Positions 51,090 through 61,648 of a DNA stretch of 64,000 nt are shown piece by piece. Source of the stretch: Zychaea mexicana. Lineage: Eukaryota; Mucoromycota; Mucoromycetes; Mucorales; Lichtheimiaceae. The notes beneath the pieces were generated by a model, which saw only the letters and a list, made by a program, of their open reading frames with translations, did not search any database and was not told where the DNA came from. The DNA lies in the NCBI RefSeq assembly GCF_025766255.1, contig NW_026516682.1, positions 434,001-498,000 on the forward strand. The letters are read 5' to 3'. Position 1 is the stretch's first letter. Each line of letters begins with the position of its first letter. The position numbers and the translations under genes are program-made.

Positions 51090-51846
51090 CGGCAAAACTC
51101 CCAAAAAGTTGGTTGAGTGTGTATATGAATGAGTGTAAGTGTGGATTTATTGCCTCGCCTCAAAAAACCGTGTGTGAAAGGGCATCACACTCCGACAACA
51201 AGCATTTTGAAGGCGTAATCTGGATCGTTTCCTCCCAGTTATTTTGTGATCATATATATTATAGTGGGAAAGTGAGTTCCTTTTCTCTTATTACTGTAAG
51301 ACAGTATATCACAGGATTTTAGCGAGCTACATAACGCTCGCGCTGGATATGGCATCTAAGATAGTAGAGAAGAAGATAGATTGCGCCACGGAAAAGCCGT
51401 TTCTCTATTGGGTTGTACCGCCGTTTTTCGATATAAACTCACGAGGCACGAGGTAAGCGCCATGCCAAAGTACTGGATCACCTAATTAACAAGAAACGAG
51501 GCTTTGTCTAAAATATAATGACAATATGTTATAGTCACTGATATAGACGGTACTAGAAGAAGCCATTTGGGCATATACGACAGAATAATTATTATCTTTT
51601 AGTAGCACTTGTATCTGATAGGACATCATGAAGAGACAGCAATTATCGTATTTTCTACAAAATGCTTTATTACAGATACTAGATTCTTTCTTTTTGCTAC
51701 TTTTACTTTGCTGCCTGTTCTCGGGCCAAGCGTCTTTGCTTGACGTCCCAGTTGTAGATACGTGCAGTATCTACAGCACGATTTCATTTGCAAAATCAGT
51801 CAGTAACTCGATTCTTTCTCTTTCATTTTGCAGACAAGAAGGGTAC
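51090..51846. other. Intergenic
   Basis: The Furry-like promoter region and prefoldin 3' region. A plus ORF at 51628-51987 overlaps the last prefoldin exon antisense and is a shadow. Confidence 0.55.
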
Positions 51847-52585
51847 TTATCGATACGTACTGACTTCCATGGTGGTAATCTGATCCCGCAAGAATTCAAG
51901 GTCTTCGATTGTGTTTCGAAGCGACGTTTTTGCAGTATCGAATTTGGATGTGAGCAAGTCTTTCGCTTCTTCAAAGGTATATTCTAACATGACATTGGCC
52001 TAATATTATAAAACATACGGTGAGCCCTGTGACTTATCGAACGAGATGGCGATGGCAAAGAACATCCATCCACTTACACCGAGCCACAGATAGACGGTAC
52101 CAGAGGTTTCCACCTTGGCCTTTGCATACAGTGTATCGTTCAATTCGTAATCAGTATAGACAGGCTCGTTGACCTCCTGTTTTTCAATCAAGAAATCGAC
52201 CATGGCGATCGTTTTTTCAATTTCTGGTATTTTTTCTTCCAATACTTTTCGACGCTGCAGCATATTGACTTCCATAAATTTGTATTTGCTGTATATATGT
52301 GTAAGTTACACTCGCTTCCGCTCCTACATATTTGGTGCTTTATCCAAGTATACAAATTGAGGACACTTGCCTAATGGTTTCTTGGAATTTGCGCAACACG
52401 ACATCGGCCGGTTCGGCATCAGAGACATAATCTTCTACGCGTTCCTGTCGTTATGGTAAAAATAAAGAAGCATTTAGATCGCCCAACTTTTGAAGTTTTA
52501 AATCAACTTTAACAGGTAAAGTCAGACGTACGACAAAAGGAGATCGAGGAATGCCCCGAGGATTAGCTTCCATCTTTGCTGCCAT
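51847..52585 (-). CDS. PAC10: Prefoldin subunit 3 (VBP1/Pac10)
   Basis: Model: complement(join(51847..51999, 52078..52288, 52371..52444, 52532..52585)), 163 aa. It is an alpha-type subunit of the hexameric prefoldin chaperone, which passes nascent tubulin and actin to the CCT chaperonin. MEANPRGIPRSPFV and ERVEDYVSDAE start the protein. The first coiled-coil helix runs through KYKFMEVNMLQRRKVLEEKI. YAKAKVETSGTVYLWLGANV is the diagnostic beta-hairpin segment. The second helix ends at ITTMEVSTYR. The second intron starts with GC (AG-GCAAGT) rather than GT. That choice restores Ser and the conserved phase (ETI-SKYKF). It is slightly shorter than human VBP1 (197). Confidence 0.94.
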
Positions 52586-52993
52586 GTCAGATTAAAAGAA
52601 AAAAAGACTGAATGGTTCTGTCTGTGTCAAAGAGTGCCGAACTAAGTAAGGAACTTAAGCGGAGAAGAAAAAAGGCAGCGAGAAAGAGAAAGAGCTTTTT
52701 TGTGTACTGTGAATGATTCTAAAGTCGCCAAATGGGAACCAGCACTTGGACAAAAGGTTTTAATATGATATGCGTATAGTTGTTGTTGTTGTTGTGTGCA
52801 AAACTTTTTCAAGAGTTATTAAGCTTCGCTCATGGAGAAAATAAAAAGAGAAGGAAAATGATGATACTTTACAAAAAGAAGGAAAGAAAGGAATGGGGGT
52901 TGATAAGAAGACATTGTTATACGGAGTAATAGTAGTAGAAGAAGAGGTAATATATAAAATCGTCTGCTATCTGGCTTATCGAATTATATATGT
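52586..52993. other. Intergenic
   Basis: Prefoldin promoter and protease-like 3' region, with a GTT simple repeat near 52781-52797. No gene. Confidence 0.55.
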
Positions 52994-54907
52994 TTAATCT
53001 TGGGACTTGTCAATCAATTTGAGGCCATCATTCTTCTGACCCTTCTTAAGTGCCAAACCAAGCTTCTCTTCAAGAGGGTCAAAGGTGGTATAGAAAAGGT
53101 TGGTAAAGCTGGTACCGAGAATCCAGTCGCGGTCCGACTCGCCACGGGCAATACGGGTAGCACAGCAGTCAGTGGGAGCATCAACGACACGAGTCCAGTA
53201 CTGTGCAGGGACTTCGACTGCCCAGTCGCCCAAATAAAGCTTCAAGCGAGGCATGTCCTTGATCTTACTGCACTTGACTTTGTACGTCTTTGTGCTTTCT
53301 TGGAACTTGCCGCCAAACACTTCGTGGAAGATATCGGCTTGGTCGTAGGGCATGTAAATGAAGTTTTGCGAGGTGCTAATCAGTGCCTTGGCATGCTTCT
53401 TTTGTTGCAAGATGAGATCCATGTCGAAACGCACAAGCGAGATGGGCACTTCCCAGTTGGCACTGCCGGAGCTGCTGTCAACAAGGTCAATGTATGCAAC
53501 TTTACCCTTGATGGCGCTTTTATCAATACCGCCTATATAATCGGATTTAATGAAAGAGTCGCAGACGAGTTTAGCAAACGGATACTCTCTTAATACTTGC
53601 GGGAAAGAACGATAGTCTATTGCTGCGTTACAACTTACCAAGAACCAAGTAACCGGCAGGTTCATCATAGTGACGCTTAAAGAAACCAAAACCACCGGAT
53701 GTGACTTCTGAAGTAGAAGAATCACCGCTCGTTTGGTCTTCAGCAGGCTGTTCTGTGTCGGCAGGTTGGGCAGGTTGAGCAGGTTCGGTCGAGTTGTTGG
53801 CGGGCAAGGTCGAGTTAGTGGCGGGATTTTCGACAGGTGTAGAAGGATTCGTGGCATCGCCGTCGGACGTGGCATCGTCTTCAGTTACAGCGCCGGAGCT
53901 GCCGAATCCGTTGTCGCTTGAACCAGTGGTGAACATGCCGAACTGAGCACTCTCCATACCAGTGCCTTGCTGATAAGCGTTGCCGACGAATGAAGAGGCG
54001 GGCAAATCACGACGTGCAAGGCCTTGTGCTGCGCTCGAGTAAATATGCGTTTTGTTGAAATCGACGCTGCGGCCAAGACCAAGGTAACCATCTATTAGGA
54101 GCCAAATTTTATTTATTTTTCGCTGGAGTTAGTCAAGATGTCTCGGATTTCTATATAACACATATATTTTTACGTGCTCTTTTTCATCAGCACTAACTGG
54201 TTTTTGTTTAATTTACCAAAGCCTGCATCGAAGCCAGTCATTCTATAAGCGCCACCAAAAGGCATGTTTTCAACTGAAAGACCGCCAAACTCAACAGTAT
54301 CAAGATAAATGGTCGTCTCAACGCACGCTTCACCGTACTTGACCTTCAACTTCTGGCCAGTTGAAGTGACGGTTTCTGATCGACGGGCGTAGTACGTGCA
54401 GCGATCGAGACAGTTTTCGCTCTTACACTAAAATGAATGATCAACAGTGAGCAACCCTATGAAAAAAACAATCGGCTAAACGACAAATAAAGTTCAAACA
54501 TACACGAGAGCCGCGCACCCACGAGAAACCGGTGTCTGTAAGAGAACAACACATAAGCAATCAACACATATTTGAAAGATATGTCATGTTACACAACAAC
54601 AACAACAACAAAACTTACTGGTATCGAAGGCCATGGTGAACTCTTGAGGTGGTGTACCGATGAGCACCTTGCCACCGAGCTATATATTTTGCACAAAGCT
54701 TAATGTTAGGCGATGAATCTTCCTGCTAAAGTTGGCGGATTATATGAGCACAGAAAGCCGTGGACATACCACACCACTATCGAGTTCATCTGCAGCGGCA
54801 CGAATGATACCGCTATCGTCGCTTCGACGGAAAAGTGGGATCGTAGTAAGAGGATCAGCAACAGCGGACGCTGTCAGCGCCGCAATCCAGAGCAGAGTAT
54901 GACGCAT
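52994..54907 (-). CDS. Secreted pepsin-fold protein lacking catalytic motifs
   Basis: Model: complement(join(52994..53532, 53639..54091, 54217..54427, 54504..54535, 54619..54679, 54770..54907)), 477 aa. A signal peptide (MRHTLLWIAALTASAVA) precedes a pepsin-like (A1) fold: LGGKVLIGTPPQEFTMAFDT, then WVRGSRVCKSENC, GFDGYLGLGR, and the end WILGTSFTNLFYTTFDPLEE. Expected active-site motifs are altered. The first DTG reads D65-T-N (FDTNTGFSW) and the second reads ISTSQNFIYMP, with Ser351 replacing the catalytic Asp. It should therefore not work as a normal aspartic protease. A 100-residue Pro/Ser/Thr/Asn-rich insert (about 195-270) looks glycosylated and disordered. Exons are intact and in phase, so this looks like a maintained gene, possibly a binding or inhibitory pseudo-protease. 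Confidence 0.82.
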
Positions 54908-56075
54908 CACTTGAGAAAGGTAGTGTGTGTGTATAAAGTCGAAGGTGTTTACGAAAGGAAGAAAGGGGATGTATCAAGGAAAAAGGAAAGGCTGGTTGAA
55001 AGAGAAGAAAGAAAGAAGAAGGAAAACGAAACGAGAGGCTAGTAGGAAGAAGAAGGAAGAAAAAAGAGGCGGACGTCGAATGGAAACTATAAAAACGTGT
55101 GCACTGTGGTAGAATGTGTAATGGATGCACCAAAGGGAGTTTCTTTTTTATGGGCGATAAATCATAAATGCAATTTAGCAAGAAACGTTTGATGCCAGCG
55201 TTTTTATTATATTCCATGGTACACACTTGAGTAGTGCTATTTTCGGCAGCCCCTATCAACGGCTTCAAATGCGTGATGTCGGATCATCTCTAACACTCGC
55301 AGCACTTGTCGTTGCCCTTGACAACTAGCCCGCTCATTTCTGCCATGGAAACCAAGCCCAGATCCTACTAATGAAGGTTCCAGATTTTGGATTATCTTGG
55401 CAACAGTAACCATGGTTACCCATATTGCTTACAGTGGATTCCACTCGTAGCAACCATGCAAATTAGATATCACCTTTAACAGGGTTTTTTCAATGTCCGT
55501 TTGGCACATGGAATTCTGAGCGAGCCTTCATTTCGATCGTACTCATCATTTTTGCAACGTCCAAATACTATATATAGTAGACCCAACGACCTTTTTTTTT
55601 ATTGATCCCCCTCTGAGCACAGTTTGTCATTTTTGCTTCATTTGACTTTTGTTCTTCCGCCATGACAATAAAAATAGCATCTATTCTTGTATTGTAACAA
55701 AGAAGCCATTCCAGCCCTTTGTGCTTTTTTGTATTAGCATTTGTTTTACGTAGAATGAGATATTGGGCCCTTTCGGCTGGAAATGAATGTTTGTGTTTGT
55801 ATGTACAAAGGCAATAGCTGGGTTATATTACCCGGTATATGTTACAGACTGATGTAGTACACGTGCTTGCTTACCCAAACATGTTTTTCGTTGTACGGAT
55901 TCGTGAAGCACAAGAGTCTCGCCCATTTGCAGGGCATTATAATGAATCCCATCATCGGTTGTAAGCGTTCCTCTCTCCCTCTTTATCCTTGTGCGTGTGT
56001 GGACGAGTCTTTTTTCTTTTTTTAAAACATAAAAGCCAGGGGCGCTTACTAGGGCGGGAACTGCTTCTTGCTTTT
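54908..56075. other. Intergenic, 1.2 kb
   Basis: The promoter side of the pepsin-like gene (A/G-rich on the plus strand, 54950-55080) and the 3' side of ARP6. ORFs on either strand in the purine-rich part are low complexity. No gene is supported. Confidence 0.55.
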
Positions 56076-57968
56076 CTAAAGGGTTCCGAACTTGCGCCGG
56101 CAAATTTCACTTCCATATTCGAGATATTCTCTTCGCTGGACAAATTTCTTTTGCAAATCGGACTTGCTACTCAGCGCAACGAACCGCTGTCCACCCGCCC
56201 ATGCATAGTCCGTAGGGCTATTATACACAACGGGAATAGCGTCATTGCCACATGCAACATATCAAAGTTAGCATTTGTCATGGTAAGAGGGACATAATTC
56301 CCCTTTCGTACGTGGGTGCATGCGTGTATGGTATCTTACCTTGGTGGTTGAGCCACGCGTACATCGTATTCGCTGGGTACCATCATTTGCAGATCATTCG
56401 TTCTAGAATATCCATAGCTTAGTATTAAAAGCAGTAATAACGATAATAGGATGAAACAGGACCGTGTGGATCGGTTCTTTTCTCTTTCTTCCTCTTCTCT
56501 CTGTGTGGCTAGTTTTTTCCTACTCACATCCGTTCGCAGTATCCTTCAAAAAGCGTGTTGCCACCCACTAACACAATGTTTGAATAAAGTAATCCGTGCA
56601 TCTCTACGTGACACGGCCACCCGAATTATGTTAATTTAGTATATCCTATTTCGTGCATTCGTCACCAGTACCAACCTGGTTCGCAAGCGTTTACGCTTTG
56701 TGTAATGGCCTCGGCTAATCCGGCCTGCTGGATCCCAATATCGGAAGGATGCATCAAGATCTCCGGAATCATGAACCGCTCATTATTCATCGTCAGGATT
56801 TGCTCGGCGTCTTGCTGTTGTCGTGACATGGCTGCTTGGCGCGTTTGTTTCGGTCGTACATGACCTCGATAAGTGTTAATATAATCGGGTAGCACGTATT
56901 CTTGCACAATCGAGTTTTTTTGGTACGGCTTTTTGCAGATATCCAAGTCGCCATAAACATCTTGCGAGACATAACAACATTCTTCTTTGACTTGGTTGAT
57001 GATATGTGTCTCCTCCATCATATCATAGTATCTTTACATATCCACAGAAAATACTGAATATGAGTTCACCTTTATCACACACAGCTTCTTTTGCCCTGAT
57101 TTTAATTTCCTCACCTGAACGAAACGATTTCTTTTAATTGATTCGTCAATAGCTTGCCACCGACATTAATTCGACGAATAGCTTTGGACACGGGCCTGCC
57201 TTTGAAAAAAGGTACAATGTGGGTAAATGAGTAACCGGAATCAACAATCAGGGCACAATCCGGAATAGATCCAGGGCGGTCGCCAAATAATAACGCGACA
57301 TCATTGAATGTGCATAGTTCAGGTGCAATCGTTCTGTAACACGATGCGAACTCGTATTCTTCGAAAATCATTTGATCGTAGGCTTCTTGAATATTGGCCA
57401 GATTAAAACATGGCTCTGTGATTAGTAGCCGGCTTTCCTTTGGTTCAGTCTAATTGTTACCCGAACGAACCAGCATATCATTAGCTTCTTCTCTCCCTTT
57501 CCAAATACAAGTATTCAAATAGTAGCAGCAGCAGCAGTACCTGAAGAACATTGTCAAATACACGGTTCCATATTGTTCGTTCCACGTCCCAATTGGTGAG
57601 AAAACCCTGAAGACAGACACGCATTATTTTCTATGAGCCTTTCCGCTTTTTACATATGCTAAGAATCCTTTTTTTGCGTTCTAACCCGTTCAAAAGGAAG
57701 TCGATAATATAATGAGGAAAAATCAGTGCATTGTTCAACTTGATCACCAACATAGTTCCGTCGATCGGTTCGTCCACGAATGATCGCGTTTGGTATTACA
57801 CTTTTTTTCAGTTTACAACAATAAGCATTTAAGTAAACAAAGTAAGATCATAATATAGAAAACATATAAACATTTGCTCAGGCTTCTTAATTACCGCGGT
57901 TCTTCATAGTCGACAGTGTTTACTTTGATCATGGACGCGCCATTATCCAAAATGACTGTATTGCCCAT
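56076..57968 (-). CDS. ARP6: Actin-related protein 6 (SWR1/SRCAP subunit)
   Basis: Model: complement(join(56076..56217, 56340..56402, 56528..56603, 56676..57031, 57115..57449, 57541..57606, 57686..57800, 57895..57968)), 408 aa. Arp6 is a nuclear actin-fold subunit of the complex that deposits histone H2A.Z. The nucleotide-fold start is TVILDNGASMIKV. The SWI-type conserved core is clear: GFLTNWDVERTIWNRVFDNV, LLITEPCFNLANIQEAYDQM, ALIVDSGYSFTHIVPFFKGR, RRINVGGKLLTNQLKEIVSF, and THIINQVKEECCYVSQD. NIVLVGGNTLFEGYCERM and PTDYAWAGGQRF complete it. Eight exons join in phase. The last part was placed from family alignment. The ATG at 57966-57968 is the only good start. Confidence 0.93.
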
Positions 57969-58451
57969 ATTTTATGTGCTGCTGCTGAGGAGACAAGACA
58001 AAGTTTTTGTAACTGTGTCTGGAGTCGAAACTAATGTGCGAACTCGTACCAAAAAGAGTCGCCTGGTTTAATCGTTCCATTTACAAGTATCTCAAATGTG
58101 CAAAAGGTAGTGTAGTATAGAAACTTTTTTTTTCACCAAGAATATAACAGCTGTTCTATGATCAATGATTTCTAGAGAAACGCTGACTCTTTCTAACTGT
58201 TTCTCTTGAAGAAAAAATGAGGTTTCCAATAGTTATACGTCGGACCACTCAGCCGTGTATTGGCTAGCAGTGTTAAGATGAAGTGCTATTATATAGAAAT
58301 CATTTCTCTCTTTCTCGTCCGCTTTATTGAAAAGATATATGAATGTTCTTGAACTCACGTGGACAACATTGTTGTCCATGCTCCTTGTCTTAAATGCCCA
58401 TCACTATAGCATTTATGTCCACAAAATTAACGTCATATGTAGTGGTCGCTA
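57969..58451. other. Intergenic
   Basis: ARP6 promoter region and AT-rich sequence, without recognisable genes. Confidence 0.5.
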
Positions 58452-59204
58452 CTACAATATAAAGTTGTCGATGAAGCCTTGGATTGTCGTTTTACGGACT
58501 GTGCTGTCTAACTGATTTGCCACAGGACGTATAAATTCACAAGGTATCTGGTCGAGAGGAAAAAGGAGGCTCCTGCTCCAGCCTGCCGTAATACAACAAT
58601 TAACGTATTCTTGCGTACAATAGTACCACCTTTTGTAATTATGAATATGTAGCAAGTTTTTCAGCAAGTTATTTGATGTTAAGAACATTGCTTTGATTGT
58701 TGAGCAGTCGCAGAGGGCTATTCTTAGCGTTGTATACGTAGGCGGTTCCAGGACTACTTGTAAGAAATTATTTCGCGCAGTAGTACGTAGTCGACCACAT
58801 ATCTGGTCACCGATATCTAAGAAGCGTATGCCAGAATTTGCATGTCTACAGCAGTAATCAATCGCAATCATATATTGAAAGCAGCGACAAGACCCTGGAA
58901 ATTATCGCTTACGGAAGGCGTTGTATAATTTATCGTTTGCGACAATCGAGTTCTGCTATGAGATTGAGATGTTGCTAATACAGCAAGTAGGACGTTTGCA
59001 TCAATACAGCATGCATCAGGACGGTCATATCGTTGCTTTGGTTCGCCTGTGAACAGTCGTTAAGCGTATTTTTATAAGCGCGCAACTGATGTTGAGCTAC
59101 TTCCCGAGATGGAAAAAAAAGTGACCGGTCATACTTGCAGTGAGGCAAGAGCTTGCGAGTATAGTTCAATCGCTTCATTGTAGTTCTGCACTGCGTAAGC
59201 TTGT
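58452..59204 (-). pseudogene. Second decayed TPR/F-box-type gene
   Basis: On the minus strand, reading from about 59204, one frame encodes a TPR unit (KQAYAVQNYNEAIELYSQAL) and stops with TGA at about 59130. The following TPR half (REVAQHQLRAYKNTLNDCSQ) is in another frame and ends at 58975. A third frame, open from 58871 to 58452 (139 aa), has no recognisable motif but is where the C-terminal part would lie. Each break is a stop or frameshift rather than a clean intron, so this is read as a decaying copy of the family also seen at 3.97-4.71 kb. A 17-nt A run (minus strand) sits directly before the TPR segment. Confidence 0.5.
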
Positions 59205-59420
59205 TTTTTTTTTTTTTTTTTGTTTAAACGCGTTTCGAGCTGTGATGAGATCAAAATGAGTCAATGTGAAGTGCTTTCATATATTCATAAAGGTGAGATA
59301 CGTAAGTCAAAATCAGAAAGAAGGGCCTACATTCTACATCATAGATTCTTGCTACAAAAAGAAAAATCATTGCATAAAAAAACCTTGCTATCATGTAAAA
59401 CTGAATTCGGTTTGTGTTTT

Positions 59421-60710
59421 TTAGATGGACATAGTATTGTGATGATGCTGTTGCTTCATAATTGGCGAAGTATTATTATTCTGGACATGGCGGCATGGTC
59501 TTCTAAAGACCGAGCACCTTCTTGGAATAGGTGGTATACGTAAGGCTGAAATGGCGCTACCACGAGGATTAGACATGCTGCTACGGAATGGGTTGGTCGA
59601 TGCTGTTGAAGCTGAGCGTGCTACTGTACTACCGCCAGCGCTTGCTAATGCGTCGTCCCATAACATTCTTCCTTCGTTATTATTGCTGTTAACGTCAGAA
59701 TCTGTTTGAATGTGTTGAGGTCTCTGCTGCTTAAATTCGTCAGTGGTATTAATGGTAGAACTATCGTTATTGACACTGCTTGCATCGGTCGTTGCTGTGA
59801 TGCCAGATGCACGTGCGCCCGTTGCCGACCCTTGCTGCCATCATACCGCAGTTTCCTTCAAGAGCCAGCTTCCTCGCTTGCCACCGTTGCCGCCGCCGCC
59901 GTCTCCAAAAGCATCCATCTCAGGTGAATTACGTGATGGAGATTGTTATAGGCGGATTCGCGAATGACAGTAGTAGGAGGTCGCTCGACTGATGGAACTG
60001 CTGCAGAAGCTCGATGTGGTTGTGTAGCGTAGTTGTATGCAGCTGCTGTACCGAAAGGATCGATGGCGGATGCTTGAGACAACCAGCTAGCATGTGGATT
60101 GGGTCGATATGGATCATATTGCTCCTGTTGCTCCTGTTGTCCTGCCTGAACTCTATTGTTGTCATGGTTATCCGCAATGGCGTGCGTCGGAGAAGAAGGT
60201 CCAATAGTCGTTGCCATAGTACTGTTAATGTTCAAATGTTGCGGAATCCACAGGCTGTTCTTCCACCTTGGGTTGCCGGTGTTTAATGTTGTTGTATGTA
60301 GCAACAGCCAGTCGGTCAGCTCCAGCAGCGCCGGCCATACCTGTAGCTGCTGATGAAGATGGTAGTGGCGGTCATTGTAGCGATCACTCAGATATGCCTG
60401 GTTGAGAACCACCAAGCAAATAATCCTGGCTCTCCATACTGCCTAAACGTGACAACGAGCGACCCACAGCTATACCTGTCGTGAGCGATACCAAAATACT
60501 GTGCTTTAAAGTCTATGGTTACTGTGAATGGCGTTGCGTATCACACGCCCACAGCTTTGAGGTCGTCCTCTGCTGGCGTCTTCTGTTCGACTCTGTTCAA
60601 CCTCGTGCGCTCGGGTACTGACTTGACGCGATCGTCGTTTTTGACGAGGGCATATACAAGAATAATTGCACTTGTAGCTGGGCCAGCAGTAACATCAGCA
60701 ATCCGTTCAC
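59421..60710 (-). CDS. Unidentified multi-exon gene, model incomplete
   Basis: I do not recognise the protein. Three coding-looking blocks on the minus strand share one style. Block 1 (60547-60710) reads AIILVYALVKNDDRVKSVPE and ends at a GTGTGA donor-like site. Block 2 starts after CGACAG at 60475 (GIAVGRSLSRLGSMESQDYL). Block 3 (about 59858-60230) is Gln/Asn/Pro-rich (QQEQQEQYDPYRPNPHASWL, DPFGTAAAYNYATQ). A last block (59421-59800) is Ser/Thr/Asn-rich (SNPRGSAISALRIPPIP). The exon joins between blocks 2 and 3 could not be fixed in phase. The upstream 5' part, perhaps beyond 60900, is unclear. Low-complexity C-terminal parts suggest a regulatory or peripheral-membrane protein, but no function is claimed. 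Confidence 0.4.
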
Positions 60711-61310
60711 CTCATAAATTGGCTGCAGTTGTACAAATGCTTCTCAGCATCTTCACACTCGCCAGTTCCTTATTAGTTTTTAATTTCCAGGATATCCAAT
60801 TCTACCGGACATTGATTAAAGGATCTTTTACTCAATAAATTGACGACCGCAGGCTGCATCCGTTGAGGTATCATTAGGAATAACGAGCGCTCTATGCACG
60901 TAAACTGTACGATCCATACAAGCATAATGCTGCTGTGGTGCTTCAGCTTAACACACAGTTTGTCCAACGGTAAAATGAAAAAAATACTCTTTTTATATCG
61001 CCGGTTCTTTGTTCCATTAAAGCGCACAGACCCGCCGCCGACAATTGTTGGATCAGAGCGGAGCACGGCAAGCGGAGCCGCATAGTGATACGCACCATAA
61101 GAAAAAGACACTAGCATGACAGTCGTCAGACTACAACGATAATTATCATCAAGGCACTTCTTCACATTGCTGCAGTTCACTGGCTCTTTAGGGCAGTAGT
61201 GACAACAAAATTTCTAAGCTCCGTCATTTTGTTTATCGGGCTCATGAAAAAAAAGAATCGACTGCGCGTTTTGCCCTTTATTCTTTTCTTTAGTCTTCAT
61301 ATTCATCTTT

Positions 61311-61581
61311 GTACATTTGCAGTGTTTCTTTCATTATCACTTTTTACCTTTCTTTTATTTTTCATCCCGCTCGAGTGTCCCTGTGGGTGTGCATAGTTGA
61401 AGGGAGCTAGTCGTGCACGACTGGCTCTTGCTCATCTTTTGTACATTTGCAGTGTTTCTTTCATTATCACTTTTTACCTTTCATTTATTTTTCATCCCGC
61501 TCGAGTGTCCCTGTGGGTGTGCATAGTTGAAGGGAGCTAGTCGTGCACGACTGGCTCTTGCTCATCTTTTGTACATTTGCA
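61311..61581. repeat. Two tandem 130-bp repeats plus a partial third
   Basis: Units at 61311-61440 and 61441-61570 differ by about one base. A third begins at 61571 (GTACATTTGCA) and then diverges. Each unit contains a strong palindrome (core AGTCGTGCACGACT at 61409-61422, extended by GAGC/GCTC) followed within about ten bases by CATCTTTT. Each unit also begins TTTTGTACATTTGCAG, an acceptor-like sequence. Confidence 0.9.
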
Positions 61582-61648
61582 AAGTTCTTTGTTTCATCTT
61601 GGTTTTTTATCTTCCTCAAAAACTGAAAGCGAGAGTGTGTGCAAAGAG

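Noticed and set aside
52994..53593. Plus ORF of 197 aa starting at 53000
   Set aside because: It is antisense to the pepsin-like exon, which has clear family similarity.
54769..55268. ORFs in the purine-rich tract on both strands
   Set aside because: Low-complexity A/G sequence upstream of the pepsin-like gene, with no domain signal.
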